Below, in pieces: positions 24,277-30,727 of a stretch of DNA of 36,286 nucleotides. The position numbers and the translations under genes were made by a program. A model generated the notes under the pieces. It ran no database searches, was not told the DNA's origin, and saw only the letters and a list, made by a program, of their open reading frames with translations. Each line of letters opens with the position of its first letter. The stretch's first letter is position 1. Location: NCBI GenBank assembly GCA_937868205.1, contig CALMMC010000137.1, positions 1 through 36,286 on the forward strand, read 5' to 3'. The DNA is from JAAZPG01 sp012797375. Lineage in GTDB: Bacteria; Acidobacteriota; Aminicenantia; Aminicenantales; UBA4085.

Positions 24277-24305
24277 TTGCCTTTTCCCCGCCCTTTATTT
24301 AGAAT
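24277..24305 (+). promoter_or_regulatory. Promoter of nhaC, predicted leaderless
   Basis: TTGCCT (24277-24282, 4/6), 17-nt spacer, TAGAAT (24300-24305, 5/6). Expected +1 near 24312, two nt before ATG 24314. The eight nt between the -10 and the ATG (GGCTCTTC) hold no Shine-Dalgarno sequence. Confidence 0.65.
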
Positions 24306-24313
24306 GGCTCTTC

Positions 24314-25759
24314 ATGCCCGACGCCGTGAATAAGCAAACGCGATCGGTCCGGCCGGTTCGTCTCGGGGCCGCCCTCATCCCCATTCTCTTCCTCATCGCC
24401 GCCCTTTCCGTCACAATCATCATCCTGAAACAGGACGCCCATATCCCGCTGATCGCGGCCGCCGCCGTGGCCGCCGCCGTCGGATTATGCCACGGACACA
24501 GCTGGGCTTCCATCCAGGACGGCATGATCCACGGCATCACTCTGGCCATGGGGGCGATTCTCATCCTGATGATCGTCGGGATCATGATCGGAACCTGGAT
24601 CTCGGGCGGCATCGTGCCGGCCATGATTTATTACGGGCTCAAGATTCTCTCGCCCGGCCTCTTTCTCGCGGCCACGCTCATCATCTGTTCCATCGTTTCC
24701 CTGGGAACGGGATCGTCCTGGTCGACGGCGGGAACGGTGGGCGTCGCCCTGGTCGGGGTCGGACAAGGGCTGGGCATTCCCCCGGCCATGGTCGCCGGAG
24801 CCATCATTTCCGGGGCTTACTTCGGCGACAAGATGTCCCCCCTCTCCGACACGACCAATTTGGCCCCCGCCGTCGCCGGAACCGATATCTTCAGCCATGT
24901 CCGCCACATGGTCTACACGACGACGCCGGGATACCTGATCTCTCTCGTCTTGTACGGTCTGCTCGGGCTTCGGTTCGCCGGAGGCCGCATCGCCTCGGAC
25001 AACATCAGCCTGATCTCCCGGACGATCGAGTCGCATTTTCAGATCCATCCGCTTCTGCTTCTCCCCCCGATCCTGGTCATCGTCATGGTCGTCCTGAAAA
25101 TCCCGCCGCTTCCCGCCCTCCTCGGCGGGACCGTTCTCGGGGCGGGCTTCGGCCTGGTCCTCCAAGGACGGACGCTGGCCGAGGTCGTCACGACCGCCAA
25201 GTCCGGATTCGTCAGCGCCACCGGCGTTCCCCTGGTCGACGACCTGCTGACCCGCGGCGGCCTGGACAGCATGATGAGCACCGTGGCCCTGATCATGTGC
25301 GCCCTGACCTTCGGGGGCATCATGGAAAAAACGGGCATCCTCCAGACCGTGGCCGGGGCTCTGCTCAAAAGAGTCCGCCGGGCCGGCTCCCTCGTGGCCA
25401 CGACTATCCTGAGCTGCATCGGGATGAACGCCATCTCCTCGGACCAGTACATGTCCATCGTCATCCCGGGCCGGATGTACCGGTCGGCTTACCTGAAATT
25501 GGGCCTCCATCCAAAAAATCTCTCCCGCGCCCTCGAGGATTCGGCCACTCTGACATCCCCCCTGATCCCCTGGAACAGCTGCGGGGCGTTCATGGGAGCG
25601 ACTCTCGGCATCAGCCCGCTGCTCTATCTTCCCTTCGCCTTTCTTAACCTGTCCAATCCCCTTGTCTCCATCTTCTACGGATACACGGGGATCACGATCC
25701 ACAAGCTGACGCCTAAGCAAATTCAAATCCTCGCTGAAAATCCGGAAGCCGCGGTCTAA
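24314..25759 (+). CDS. nhaC: Na+/H+ antiporter, NhaC family
   Basis: A 481-aa inner-membrane antiporter that expels Na+ in exchange for protons, or a related malate/lactate exchanger. About twelve TM segments are visible. Family marks are 'CSIVSLGTGSSWSTAGTVGVALVGVGQGLGIPP', 'GAIISGAYFGDKMSPLSDTTNLAPAVAG' (the most conserved NhaC block, about residues 165-195) and, in the second half, 'NAISSDQYMSIVIPGRMY' and 'TSPLIPWNSCGAFMGATLG'. It sits alone behind its own promoter. In this window it fits the many Na+-coupled importers by restoring the sodium gradient. Confidence 0.93.
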   Translation: MPDAVNKQTRSVRPVRLGAALIPILFLIAALSVTIIILKQDAHIPLIAAAAVAAAVGLCHGHSWASIQDGMIHGITLAMGAILILMIVGIMIGTWISGGIVPAMIYYGLKILSPGLFLAATLIICSIVSLGTGSSWSTAGTVGVALVGVGQGLGIPPAMVAGAIISGAYFGDKMSPLSDTTNLAPAVAGTDIFSHVRHMVYTTTPGYLISLVLYGLLGLRFAGGRIASDNISLISRTIESHFQIHPLLLLPPILVIVMVVLKIPPLPALLGGTVLGAGFGLVLQGRTLAEVVTTAKSGFVSATGVPLVDDLLTRGGLDSMMSTVALIMCALTFGGIMEKTGILQTVAGALLKRVRRAGSLVATTILSCIGMNAISSDQYMSIVIPGRMYRSAYLKLGLHPKNLSRALEDSATLTSPLIPWNSCGAFMGATLGISPLLYLPFAFLNLSNPLVSIFYGYTGITIHKLTPKQIQILAENPEAAV

Positions 25760-25809
25760 AGGATCCCCTCAAGACTCGAATTCCATCCCTCGAACCGCCG
25801 ATCATCGGC

Positions 25810-26313
25810 ATGTCTCTTGCTTCTGTTTACAAGAGCATTCCCCGAATGATCGTTCTCCTCCCGGCCGCCGTGGCCGGGTCGGCCGCGGCGTTGCCCTCCT
25901 CCCCCCGGGAAGCCGAAGAATCGGCCGTCCACCGGGCCGCCCTCGACGATCTCGAAGGCTGATTCGAAGGCCGCGTCGAACGCATGGACCGGGGTCTTCA
26001 TCCCCGGCCGGCCAAGGGCTTGTTGAAGTCGATCTCCGGACCGGACGGGAAAAGGCGGCCGAGCCGACCAAGGACATCATCCTCGAATACACCGAGCGAG
26101 GCGGCGGAATCCGCGTTCCGCTGATCGGCGCCGCATCGAGATCACGATCCTCGACATGACCGAAACGACGGCCTAAGTCAGGAGCGACAACTCCCGGTTC
26201 ATCGATTTTTTTTCACCCCGGCCAAGGCCAAAGGCGGGACCTGGAAGATCGTCAGAGTCCTTTTGGAAGAAAACCCGCGTCGACCCGGAAAAAAAACAAT
26301 CTTTAATGATTAG
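25810..26313 (+). pseudogene. Decayed NTF2/lumazine-binding-like secreted protein gene
   Basis: Three frames must be joined to read one protein. Frame 1 starts at ATG 25810 with a signal peptide (MSLASVYKSIPRMIVLLPAA...), then 'SAVHRAALDDLEG', an in-frame TGA at 25960-25962 where the family has Trp, and 'FEGRVERMDRGLHP'. The reading then moves to another frame for 'TKDIILEYTERGGGIRVPLIG'. Another shift at about 26126-26132 gives 'RIEITILDMTETTA', a TAA (26174-26176) and 'VRSDNSRFIDFF'. A run of eight T (26206-26213) restores frame 1 for 'AKAKGGTWKIVRVLLEENP', stop TAG 26311-26313. The order matches SnoaL/NTF2-like 'lumazine-binding' proteins (Y/W-EGD..RM..ALHP, V.ILD, W.IV.VLWE). Two nonsense codons and three frameshifts show it is dead, unless the assembly is poor here. 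Confidence 0.8.
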
Positions 26314-26336
26314 TAAACGAATTTTACATCAGGGAA

Positions 26337-26355
26337 TCCGGGAGATGCTCCCGGA
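26337..26355 (-). terminator. Hairpin after small secreted-protein gene
   Basis: An 8-bp perfect stem with a 3-nt loop (TCCGGGAG / CTCCCGGA) starts 8 nt past the stop of the 170-aa gene. On the minus strand it is followed by TTCCCTG, which is not a real T-run. A second strong stem lies inside the last codons (26373-26398). Termination is plausible but not certain. Confidence 0.4.
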
Positions 26356-26362
26356 AAGCCCG

Positions 26363-26875
26363 TTATGGATATTCCCGGGGCTCCCGGAAGCCCCGGGACG
26401 GCGCCTTCCCCAGAAGACGTTTTTTGTTCCGGACAGCCGTGAACAAACCGCGGGCCAGGACGGCGATCTCGCCGTTTGCCGGCTCGTCCCCTTCCAGCCG
26501 GGTGCCGTCCGCCTCGAGAATAAACCGCAAGGTTTTCGTCGACCGGGCCACGGCCACCCGCCGGTCGCGGCGGTCGCGCTTCATCCAAGTGATCTGGACG
26601 ATCATGTCCGGCGGAGCGTCTTCCCCCGGAAGGATGATCGAGACGGCGATATCCTTATACGTGTCGTCGTCGCCCTCCCCGATGAAGAATTCCTGGCGGA
26701 TGAATCGTTCGCCGGGACGGGCCGGCATGGTCTGGACTTCCTCGTAAATCCGGCGGAAGAGATCCGAAACCTCTTGTTCCAGAACGAAAACGACATCCGT
26801 TCCGGCCGGCCCCGCGATCATAAAGACCAGGGCCGCCGCCAGTCGTTTTCGTGTCCGAAGCGAAAAAGCCGACAT
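26363..26875 (-). CDS. Small secreted protein of unknown function
   Basis: A 170-aa protein with a plausible signal peptide (MSAFSLRTRKRLAAALVFMIAGPAG). The mature part has an alternating strand pattern ('DIAVSIILPGEDAPPDMIVQITWMKRDRRDRRVAVARSTKTLRFILEADG'), which suggests a beta-sheet domain, and a basic C-terminus. I do not recognise a family. The ribosome site is weak. It is transcribed away from the sigma-54-driven 66-aa gene across a 139-nt divergent spacer. Gene status rests on the signal peptide and on codon and strand regularity. Confidence 0.65.
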   Translation of the reverse strand: MSAFSLRTRKRLAAALVFMIAGPAGTDVVFVLEQEVSDLFRRIYEEVQTMPARPGERFIRQEFFIGEGDDDTYKDIAVSIILPGEDAPPDMIVQITWMKRDRRDRRVAVARSTKTLRFILEADGTRLEGDEPANGEIAVLARGLFTAVRNKKRLLGKAPSRGFREPREYP

Positions 26876-26970
26876 GAGCCGTTCTTGCCCTTTGAGATAA
26901 GGGTAAACCGGAAAAAGCGTCGCGTCAATGAATCCGGACTTTTAAAACAGCTTCCCGGGCCGGCGCTCCT

Positions 26971-26986
26971 TGGCACATTCCTTGCA
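26971..26986 (+). promoter_or_regulatory. Sigma-54 (RpoN) -24/-12 promoter
   Basis: TGGCAC (26971-26976), five nt, TTGCA (26982-26986): the -24 GG and -12 GC elements with canonical spacing and near-perfect consensus (TGGCACN5TTGCW). Expected +1 is near 26997, giving a leader of about 18 nt with AAGGAG (27002-27007) and ATG 27015. An RpoN activator should bind upstream; one candidate site is the inverted repeat CCCTT-N6-AAGGG in 26880-26910. No activator gene is in the window. Confidence 0.8.
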
Positions 26987-27014
26987 GGTATGAAAAGGGA
27001 CAAGGAGAAATCAA

Positions 27015-27215
27015 ATGGCGCTTGAGAGGGAAACGGCTTTGATGCTTATGGATCTCTGGGCTTTTGCCTATACCCAGAACCCCTCCCGGAAGACGAAGAA
27101 TGAATTCGAGAGCGCTTGCCGCCTCGGCGACGCCCTATCTTTACCCGAGGTGAATGTCTTCCGGGAGCTCGTCTCCGGGCTCGAGCAGGAATTGGTTGAG
27201 CTCCAAGCCGACTGA
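27015..27215 (+). CDS. 66-aa helical protein under sigma-54 control
   Basis: A 66-aa soluble protein (MALERETALMLMDLWAFAYT...), rich in Leu, Glu and Ala and predicted helical. A short Lys/Arg patch ('NPSRKTKNEFESACRLGDALS') sits in the middle, and the acidic C-terminal helix reads 'FRELVSGLEQELVELQAD'. It contains one Cys (35). AAGGAG lies 7 nt before the ATG, the sigma-54 promoter is immediately upstream, and an intrinsic terminator follows, so it is a complete one-gene transcription unit. I do not recognise a family. Such units often make regulators or small stress-linked partner proteins; no function is claimed. Confidence 0.8.
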   Translation: MALERETALMLMDLWAFAYTQNPSRKTKNEFESACRLGDALSLPEVNVFRELVSGLEQELVELQAD

Positions 27216-27282
27216 GGCTGTTCGAACTCGGGCTGAGGGCCGCAAGATCAAACGCCGCGAATAAATCCGGCGATGCTTCCTC

Positions 27283-27310
27283 CTCGGCCTCGAGGCCGAG
27301 TTTTCCTCTT
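27283..27310 (+). terminator. Intrinsic terminator of 66-aa gene
   Basis: CTCGGCC-TCGA-GGCCGAG stem-loop (27283-27300) followed by TTTTCCTCTT on the plus strand. It lies 67 nt beyond the 66-aa gene stop and forms the plus-strand half of a back-to-back terminator pair. Confidence 0.7.
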
Positions 27311-27313
27311 CCC

Positions 27314-27346
27314 AAAAAAATCCCGGGGCCCTTCGGGGCCCCGGGA
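27314..27346 (-). terminator. Strong intrinsic terminator of M16 peptidase operon
   Basis: An 11-bp perfect GC stem with a 4-nt loop (27321-27346) is followed on the minus strand by seven T (27320-27314). It lies 37 nt past the stop of the M16 operon and gives efficient rho-independent termination. Confidence 0.88.
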
Positions 27347-27382
27347 CGATGAAATCGACGGATCAATCAGAAGGACCGCCCT

Positions 27383-28843
27383 TTATTTGATCTCCTCCCC
27401 CGTCAGGGGATCGATGAGATTGAGACGGTGGACCTTGCCCAGCTTGTCCAAGGGGCCGGCCCATTTGTCGCCGCCGTCGTTGCACGGCTCGAAGTCGCCG
27501 ACGATCAGGATGACCATCTGATCCGGGCGGATGTACTTCCGGGCGACGTCCTGGACCCGATCCTTGGTGACGGCCTTGATCTTGTCCCGGAAGGTTTTGA
27601 ACTCGTTCATCGGCTTTCCTTGCATCTCCAGGTTAGCGAAAGCGGTCATCGTCGCTTGGGGCATCTCGAACTGGCTGGAGAAGCTGTCGATGTAATAACT
27701 GACGGCCGTGTCCATCTCCTCGTCCGTGACCGGCTCCAGTCGGATGCGGTTGAATTCCGCCTGGATCAGGGAAACGGCATAGCCGACCGTGGACGACTTG
27801 GTCTGAACGTAGCCGGCGAACGTGCCCGGGAAGCCCCAGCGGGTGGTGAACCGGCTGCCCTGGTTGTAGGACAGGCCTTCGTCCGAACGCACCTTGGTCG
27901 TGATGCGAGAGGTGAAGCTTCCTCCTCCGAGGATGAAGTTCATCACCTGCACGGCCGGGTAATCGGGGTGGGTGTCCTCGAGGCCGAGATGACCGAGACT
28001 GATGTAGCCTTGGTTGATGGGTTTCTGGATGAAATAGACGCCCGGCTCCGGGGACGGAAACGACTTGGAAAACGCCGGTATCGCGGGCTTCCGTCCCTTC
28101 CAAGCGCGGATGATCTTGTTGATCCCGGCCTCCAGGCCGGCCTTGGAAAAATCCCCCGAGGCGGCCAGGATGACGTTACCCGGGACGAAATAACGGGCAT
28201 GGACCGCTTTAAGGTCGGCCGGGGTGACATTCTCATAGGATGATTTCATCGGCCGGCGGGTCAAGGCATGCCGGCCGTACAGGAGCTTTTCGTATTCCCG
28301 ATTCAGGATCATCCCCGGCTGATCGTTGGCCTGGCGAAGCTGCTCGATCGCCCGGGCCTTGGCCAGGGCGAAGGGCGGCTCGCGGAATTCGGGGTTCATC
28401 AGGACGTCGAAGAACAGGGCCAAGCCCTCGTCCAGGTCCTTGCTCAGGACGAACAGGTTGAGGGACGAGGTCCGTTCTCCAACGGCGAATGTCAGCGATC
28501 CGCCCAGAAAATCGATCCGTTCCTCGATGGACGCGCCCTCGCGGGTCTTCGTTCCGCCCCGGATGAGCGTGTCGCCGAGCAGGACGTCCAATCCCTCCTT
28601 GCCTTCGGGAACATAGAGACTCCCGAAATCGATCAAGGCGGAAATGTTGACCGCGGGCAGGGACCGGTCCTCCTGGACATACGCCCGCAAGCCGTTGGCC
28701 AGGACCGTCCGGAACGCCTTGGGATCGGGCGGCTCATAGGTCAGGGCGGGGAATTTTAAATCGGACGGCTTCGTCACTTGAGCCAGGCCCGAGGCAAGGA
28801 CGAGGATGAACACGCCGATCATCAAGCTGATTGTTTTTTTCAT
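27383..28843 (-). CDS. M16 peptidase-like protein, catalytically inactive partner
   Basis: A 486-aa secreted protein with a signal peptide (MKKTISLMIGVFILVLASGLAQ). Its two M16 halves are at about 40-240 and 255-465. Where active M16 enzymes have HxxEH, it reads 'LLGDTLIRGG' (88-97), so zinc cannot bind. The second half keeps 'LGGGSFTSRITTKVRSDEGLSYNQGS', the R...Y substrate-clamp motif. In M16B pairs the inactive subunit joins an active one to close the peptide chamber; the active partner is the gene 15 nt upstream. It is the last gene of the operon, before a strong terminator. It probably acts in the periplasm, degrading short peptides. Confidence 0.9.
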   Translation of the reverse strand: MKKTISLMIGVFILVLASGLAQVTKPSDLKFPALTYEPPDPKAFRTVLANGLRAYVQEDRSLPAVNISALIDFGSLYVPEGKEGLDVLLGDTLIRGGTKTREGASIEERIDFLGGSLTFAVGERTSSLNLFVLSKDLDEGLALFFDVLMNPEFREPPFALAKARAIEQLRQANDQPGMILNREYEKLLYGRHALTRRPMKSSYENVTPADLKAVHARYFVPGNVILAASGDFSKAGLEAGINKIIRAWKGRKPAIPAFSKSFPSPEPGVYFIQKPINQGYISLGHLGLEDTHPDYPAVQVMNFILGGGSFTSRITTKVRSDEGLSYNQGSRFTTRWGFPGTFAGYVQTKSSTVGYAVSLIQAEFNRIRLEPVTDEEMDTAVSYYIDSFSSQFEMPQATMTAFANLEMQGKPMNEFKTFRDKIKAVTKDRVQDVARKYIRPDQMVILIVGDFEPCNDGGDKWAGPLDKLGKVHRLNLIDPLTGEEIK

Positions 28844-28858
28844 CGCCGCTTTCCTCCC

Positions 28859-30379
28859 TTACCGGCCCGTCGTCCGCGTGTAGACGGCGGTCAGGCTGTT
28901 GTCCTTGACGAAATATTTCACCGCGACGCGCTTGATGTCGTCGTTGGTCACGTTCTGGACGGCCTCATTGTCGGCGAGGATCGAGCGCCAGCCCCGGTGA
29001 AGCTCGGCCCGGCCGACGGCGCTCGCCAGTCCGGCCGAAAAGGACAAGCTGCGAACGAAATTGGCCTCGCTCCGGTTCTTGATTTTTTGAATTTCATCGC
29101 CGGTCACGCCGTCCGTCTTGATGTTCTCGATCTCGGCCCAGATTTCTCTCTCCAGATCCTCCGGCTTGACGCCTTTGTCCAGACGGGGCGAACCGCTGAA
29201 CTGGAACGCGCCGACGTACCATTGGGGCCGGTGGAACGCCGCGGCCGAGACGGCCAGCTGTTTTTCCCGGACCAGGATCTTCTCCAAGCGGCCTGTTCCG
29301 CCGCCTCCGCCGCGGGGACCGCCGAAGCCGCCCCGGCCGCCGCCGGCGCCGAGGATGCCGGCCAGGACGGTCAAAGGCGCCGCGTCGGGATGGCCGGCCG
29401 GAGGGGTATGGAACATCATCTGAAGGCTGGTCGGAGCGGCACCTTCCCCGTACATCCTTTTCTCCGCGTACTGGGGAGGCTCCGACGTCCGGATCGGCTC
29501 GACGTCGGGGCCCCGGGGGATGGGCCCGAAATATTTCTCGGCCAAGGCGAAGATGTGATCGGGTTTCACGTCGCCGACATAGATGGCCACGGCGTTGTTG
29601 GGGATGTAGTACCGGTTGTGAAATTCGATCATGTCGGCCTTGGTCATCTTCTTGAGGTCGTCCATCCAGCCGATAACGTCCCAGTGGTAGGGGGAAGCGG
29701 CGTAAAAGGCGGCCCCGACTTGTTCCCGGAACAGGTAGCCGGGGCTGTTCTCGCTCAGCCGCCGCTCTTCCATCACGACGTCCTTTTCGGAATAGAATTC
29801 CCGAAAATAAGCGTTCCGCATCCGGTCGGCTTCCAGGAGCATTTGAAGCTCGACCTTGTTGGAGGGTAGAGTCACGTAATATCCCGTGCTTTCCTGGCTC
29901 GTCGAGGCGTTGAGGCCGGTGCCGCCGTTCTTCATGTACAACTCCCAGAGGTCATCCTTGACGATGAAGGCTTTTTCGGCGGCGGTCAGCTCATCGGCTT
30001 TTTTTTGGAGCTCGACGATTTTGGCCGGATCGCCGTCCGGCTTCCAATACTTTTCCCGGTAGATTTGGTCCATGACCTCGTCGATCCGCCGGTCGAGGGC
30101 CGCATCCTTCTCGAAATCGGTCACGCCCATCATTTTCGTGCCCTTGAACATCATATGCTCGTGGACGTGGGCGATGCCGGTGATGCCGGGCCGCTCGTTG
30201 ATCGATCCTACCTTGTAATAGACATGGCCGACGACGCGGGGCACGCCCGGATTGGGGATCACCAGGATTTTCATCCCGTTCCCCAGGGTCTGCTCCTTGA
30301 CGTCCAGGGTGATCGACCCGGCCGCGGCGAGGGCGGCCAGGACGAGCACCGCGAGCGAAAGCGTCAAGACGCGCTTCAT
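28859..30379 (-). CDS. M16 zinc metallopeptidase, active subunit
   Basis: A 506-aa secreted zinc peptidase with a signal peptide (residues 1-21). The inverted zinc motif HxxEH is H71-E74-H75 in 'GIAHVHEHMMFKGT'. The third ligand is Glu204 or Glu205 in 'VVMEERRLSEN', pushed about 55 residues further than usual by a helical insertion (about 93-148, rich in Asp, Lys and Glu). A glycine-rich loop, 'GAGGGRGGFGGPRGGGGG', sits at the domain junction near 345-362; this is where M16 subunits usually have a shorter Gly loop that guides substrate. GAGGAGGAGG lies before the ATG. No clear promoter was found. It pairs with the inactive subunit downstream. Confidence 0.92.
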   Translation of the reverse strand: MKRVLTLSLAVLVLAALAAAGSITLDVKEQTLGNGMKILVIPNPGVPRVVGHVYYKVGSINERPGITGIAHVHEHMMFKGTKMMGVTDFEKDAALDRRIDEVMDQIYREKYWKPDGDPAKIVELQKKADELTAAEKAFIVKDDLWELYMKNGGTGLNASTSQESTGYYVTLPSNKVELQMLLEADRMRNAYFREFYSEKDVVMEERRLSENSPGYLFREQVGAAFYAASPYHWDVIGWMDDLKKMTKADMIEFHNRYYIPNNAVAIYVGDVKPDHIFALAEKYFGPIPRGPDVEPIRTSEPPQYAEKRMYGEGAAPTSLQMMFHTPPAGHPDAAPLTVLAGILGAGGGRGGFGGPRGGGGGTGRLEKILVREKQLAVSAAAFHRPQWYVGAFQFSGSPRLDKGVKPEDLEREIWAEIENIKTDGVTGDEIQKIKNRSEANFVRSLSFSAGLASAVGRAELHRGWRSILADNEAVQNVTNDDIKRVAVKYFVKDNSLTAVYTRTTGR

Positions 30380-30727
30380 GCGGATCCTCCTCCTCGTGAA
30401 ATTGAAATGGTCGGGAGCCGGCCGGGACGGCCGGAAAACAGAAACCGCTCTCCCTTCTTATTAGACGCCCCGGGCCCCGTCTTCTTCCCTCATCGGAAGC
30501 GGCCCGATCATCGCCCCCCTCATGGGAGGGACGATAAAAAAAACGATCCATAAAAAGAGGTCCCGGCGGCGTTTCCTCCGGCCGGCTGAAAGACGATCGT
30601 CGGTCTCATCGAAAAACGAATCCACCAAGGCCGCCGGAGGGAGCAGCCGCGAAAAGCGGGGAAATCCCTCCCTCTGAAGCGTTCTTGATTGAAATCAATG
30701 AATTCCCGGAGTCCCGGCTTCCCTGAA
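30380..30727. other. Gene-free stretch between M16 operon and C69 gene
   Basis: No credible gene on either strand; the open frames have no ribosome site or domain. On the minus strand, downstream of the C69 stop, a loose CCGGC/GCCGG stem followed by ACCTCTTTTT (ending near 30554) could be a weak terminator. No TTGACA-type promoter is visible before the M16 operon. Confidence 0.45.

Noticed and set aside
25960..25962. In-frame TGA as selenocysteine or a recoded stop
   Set aside because: The same gene has another stop and three frameshifts, and the family residue at this place is Trp. Decay explains it.
26920..26931. TTGACG as -35 of the small secreted-protein gene (minus strand)
   Set aside because: No acceptable -10 lies 16-18 nt downstream; the best hexamer matches 3 of 6.
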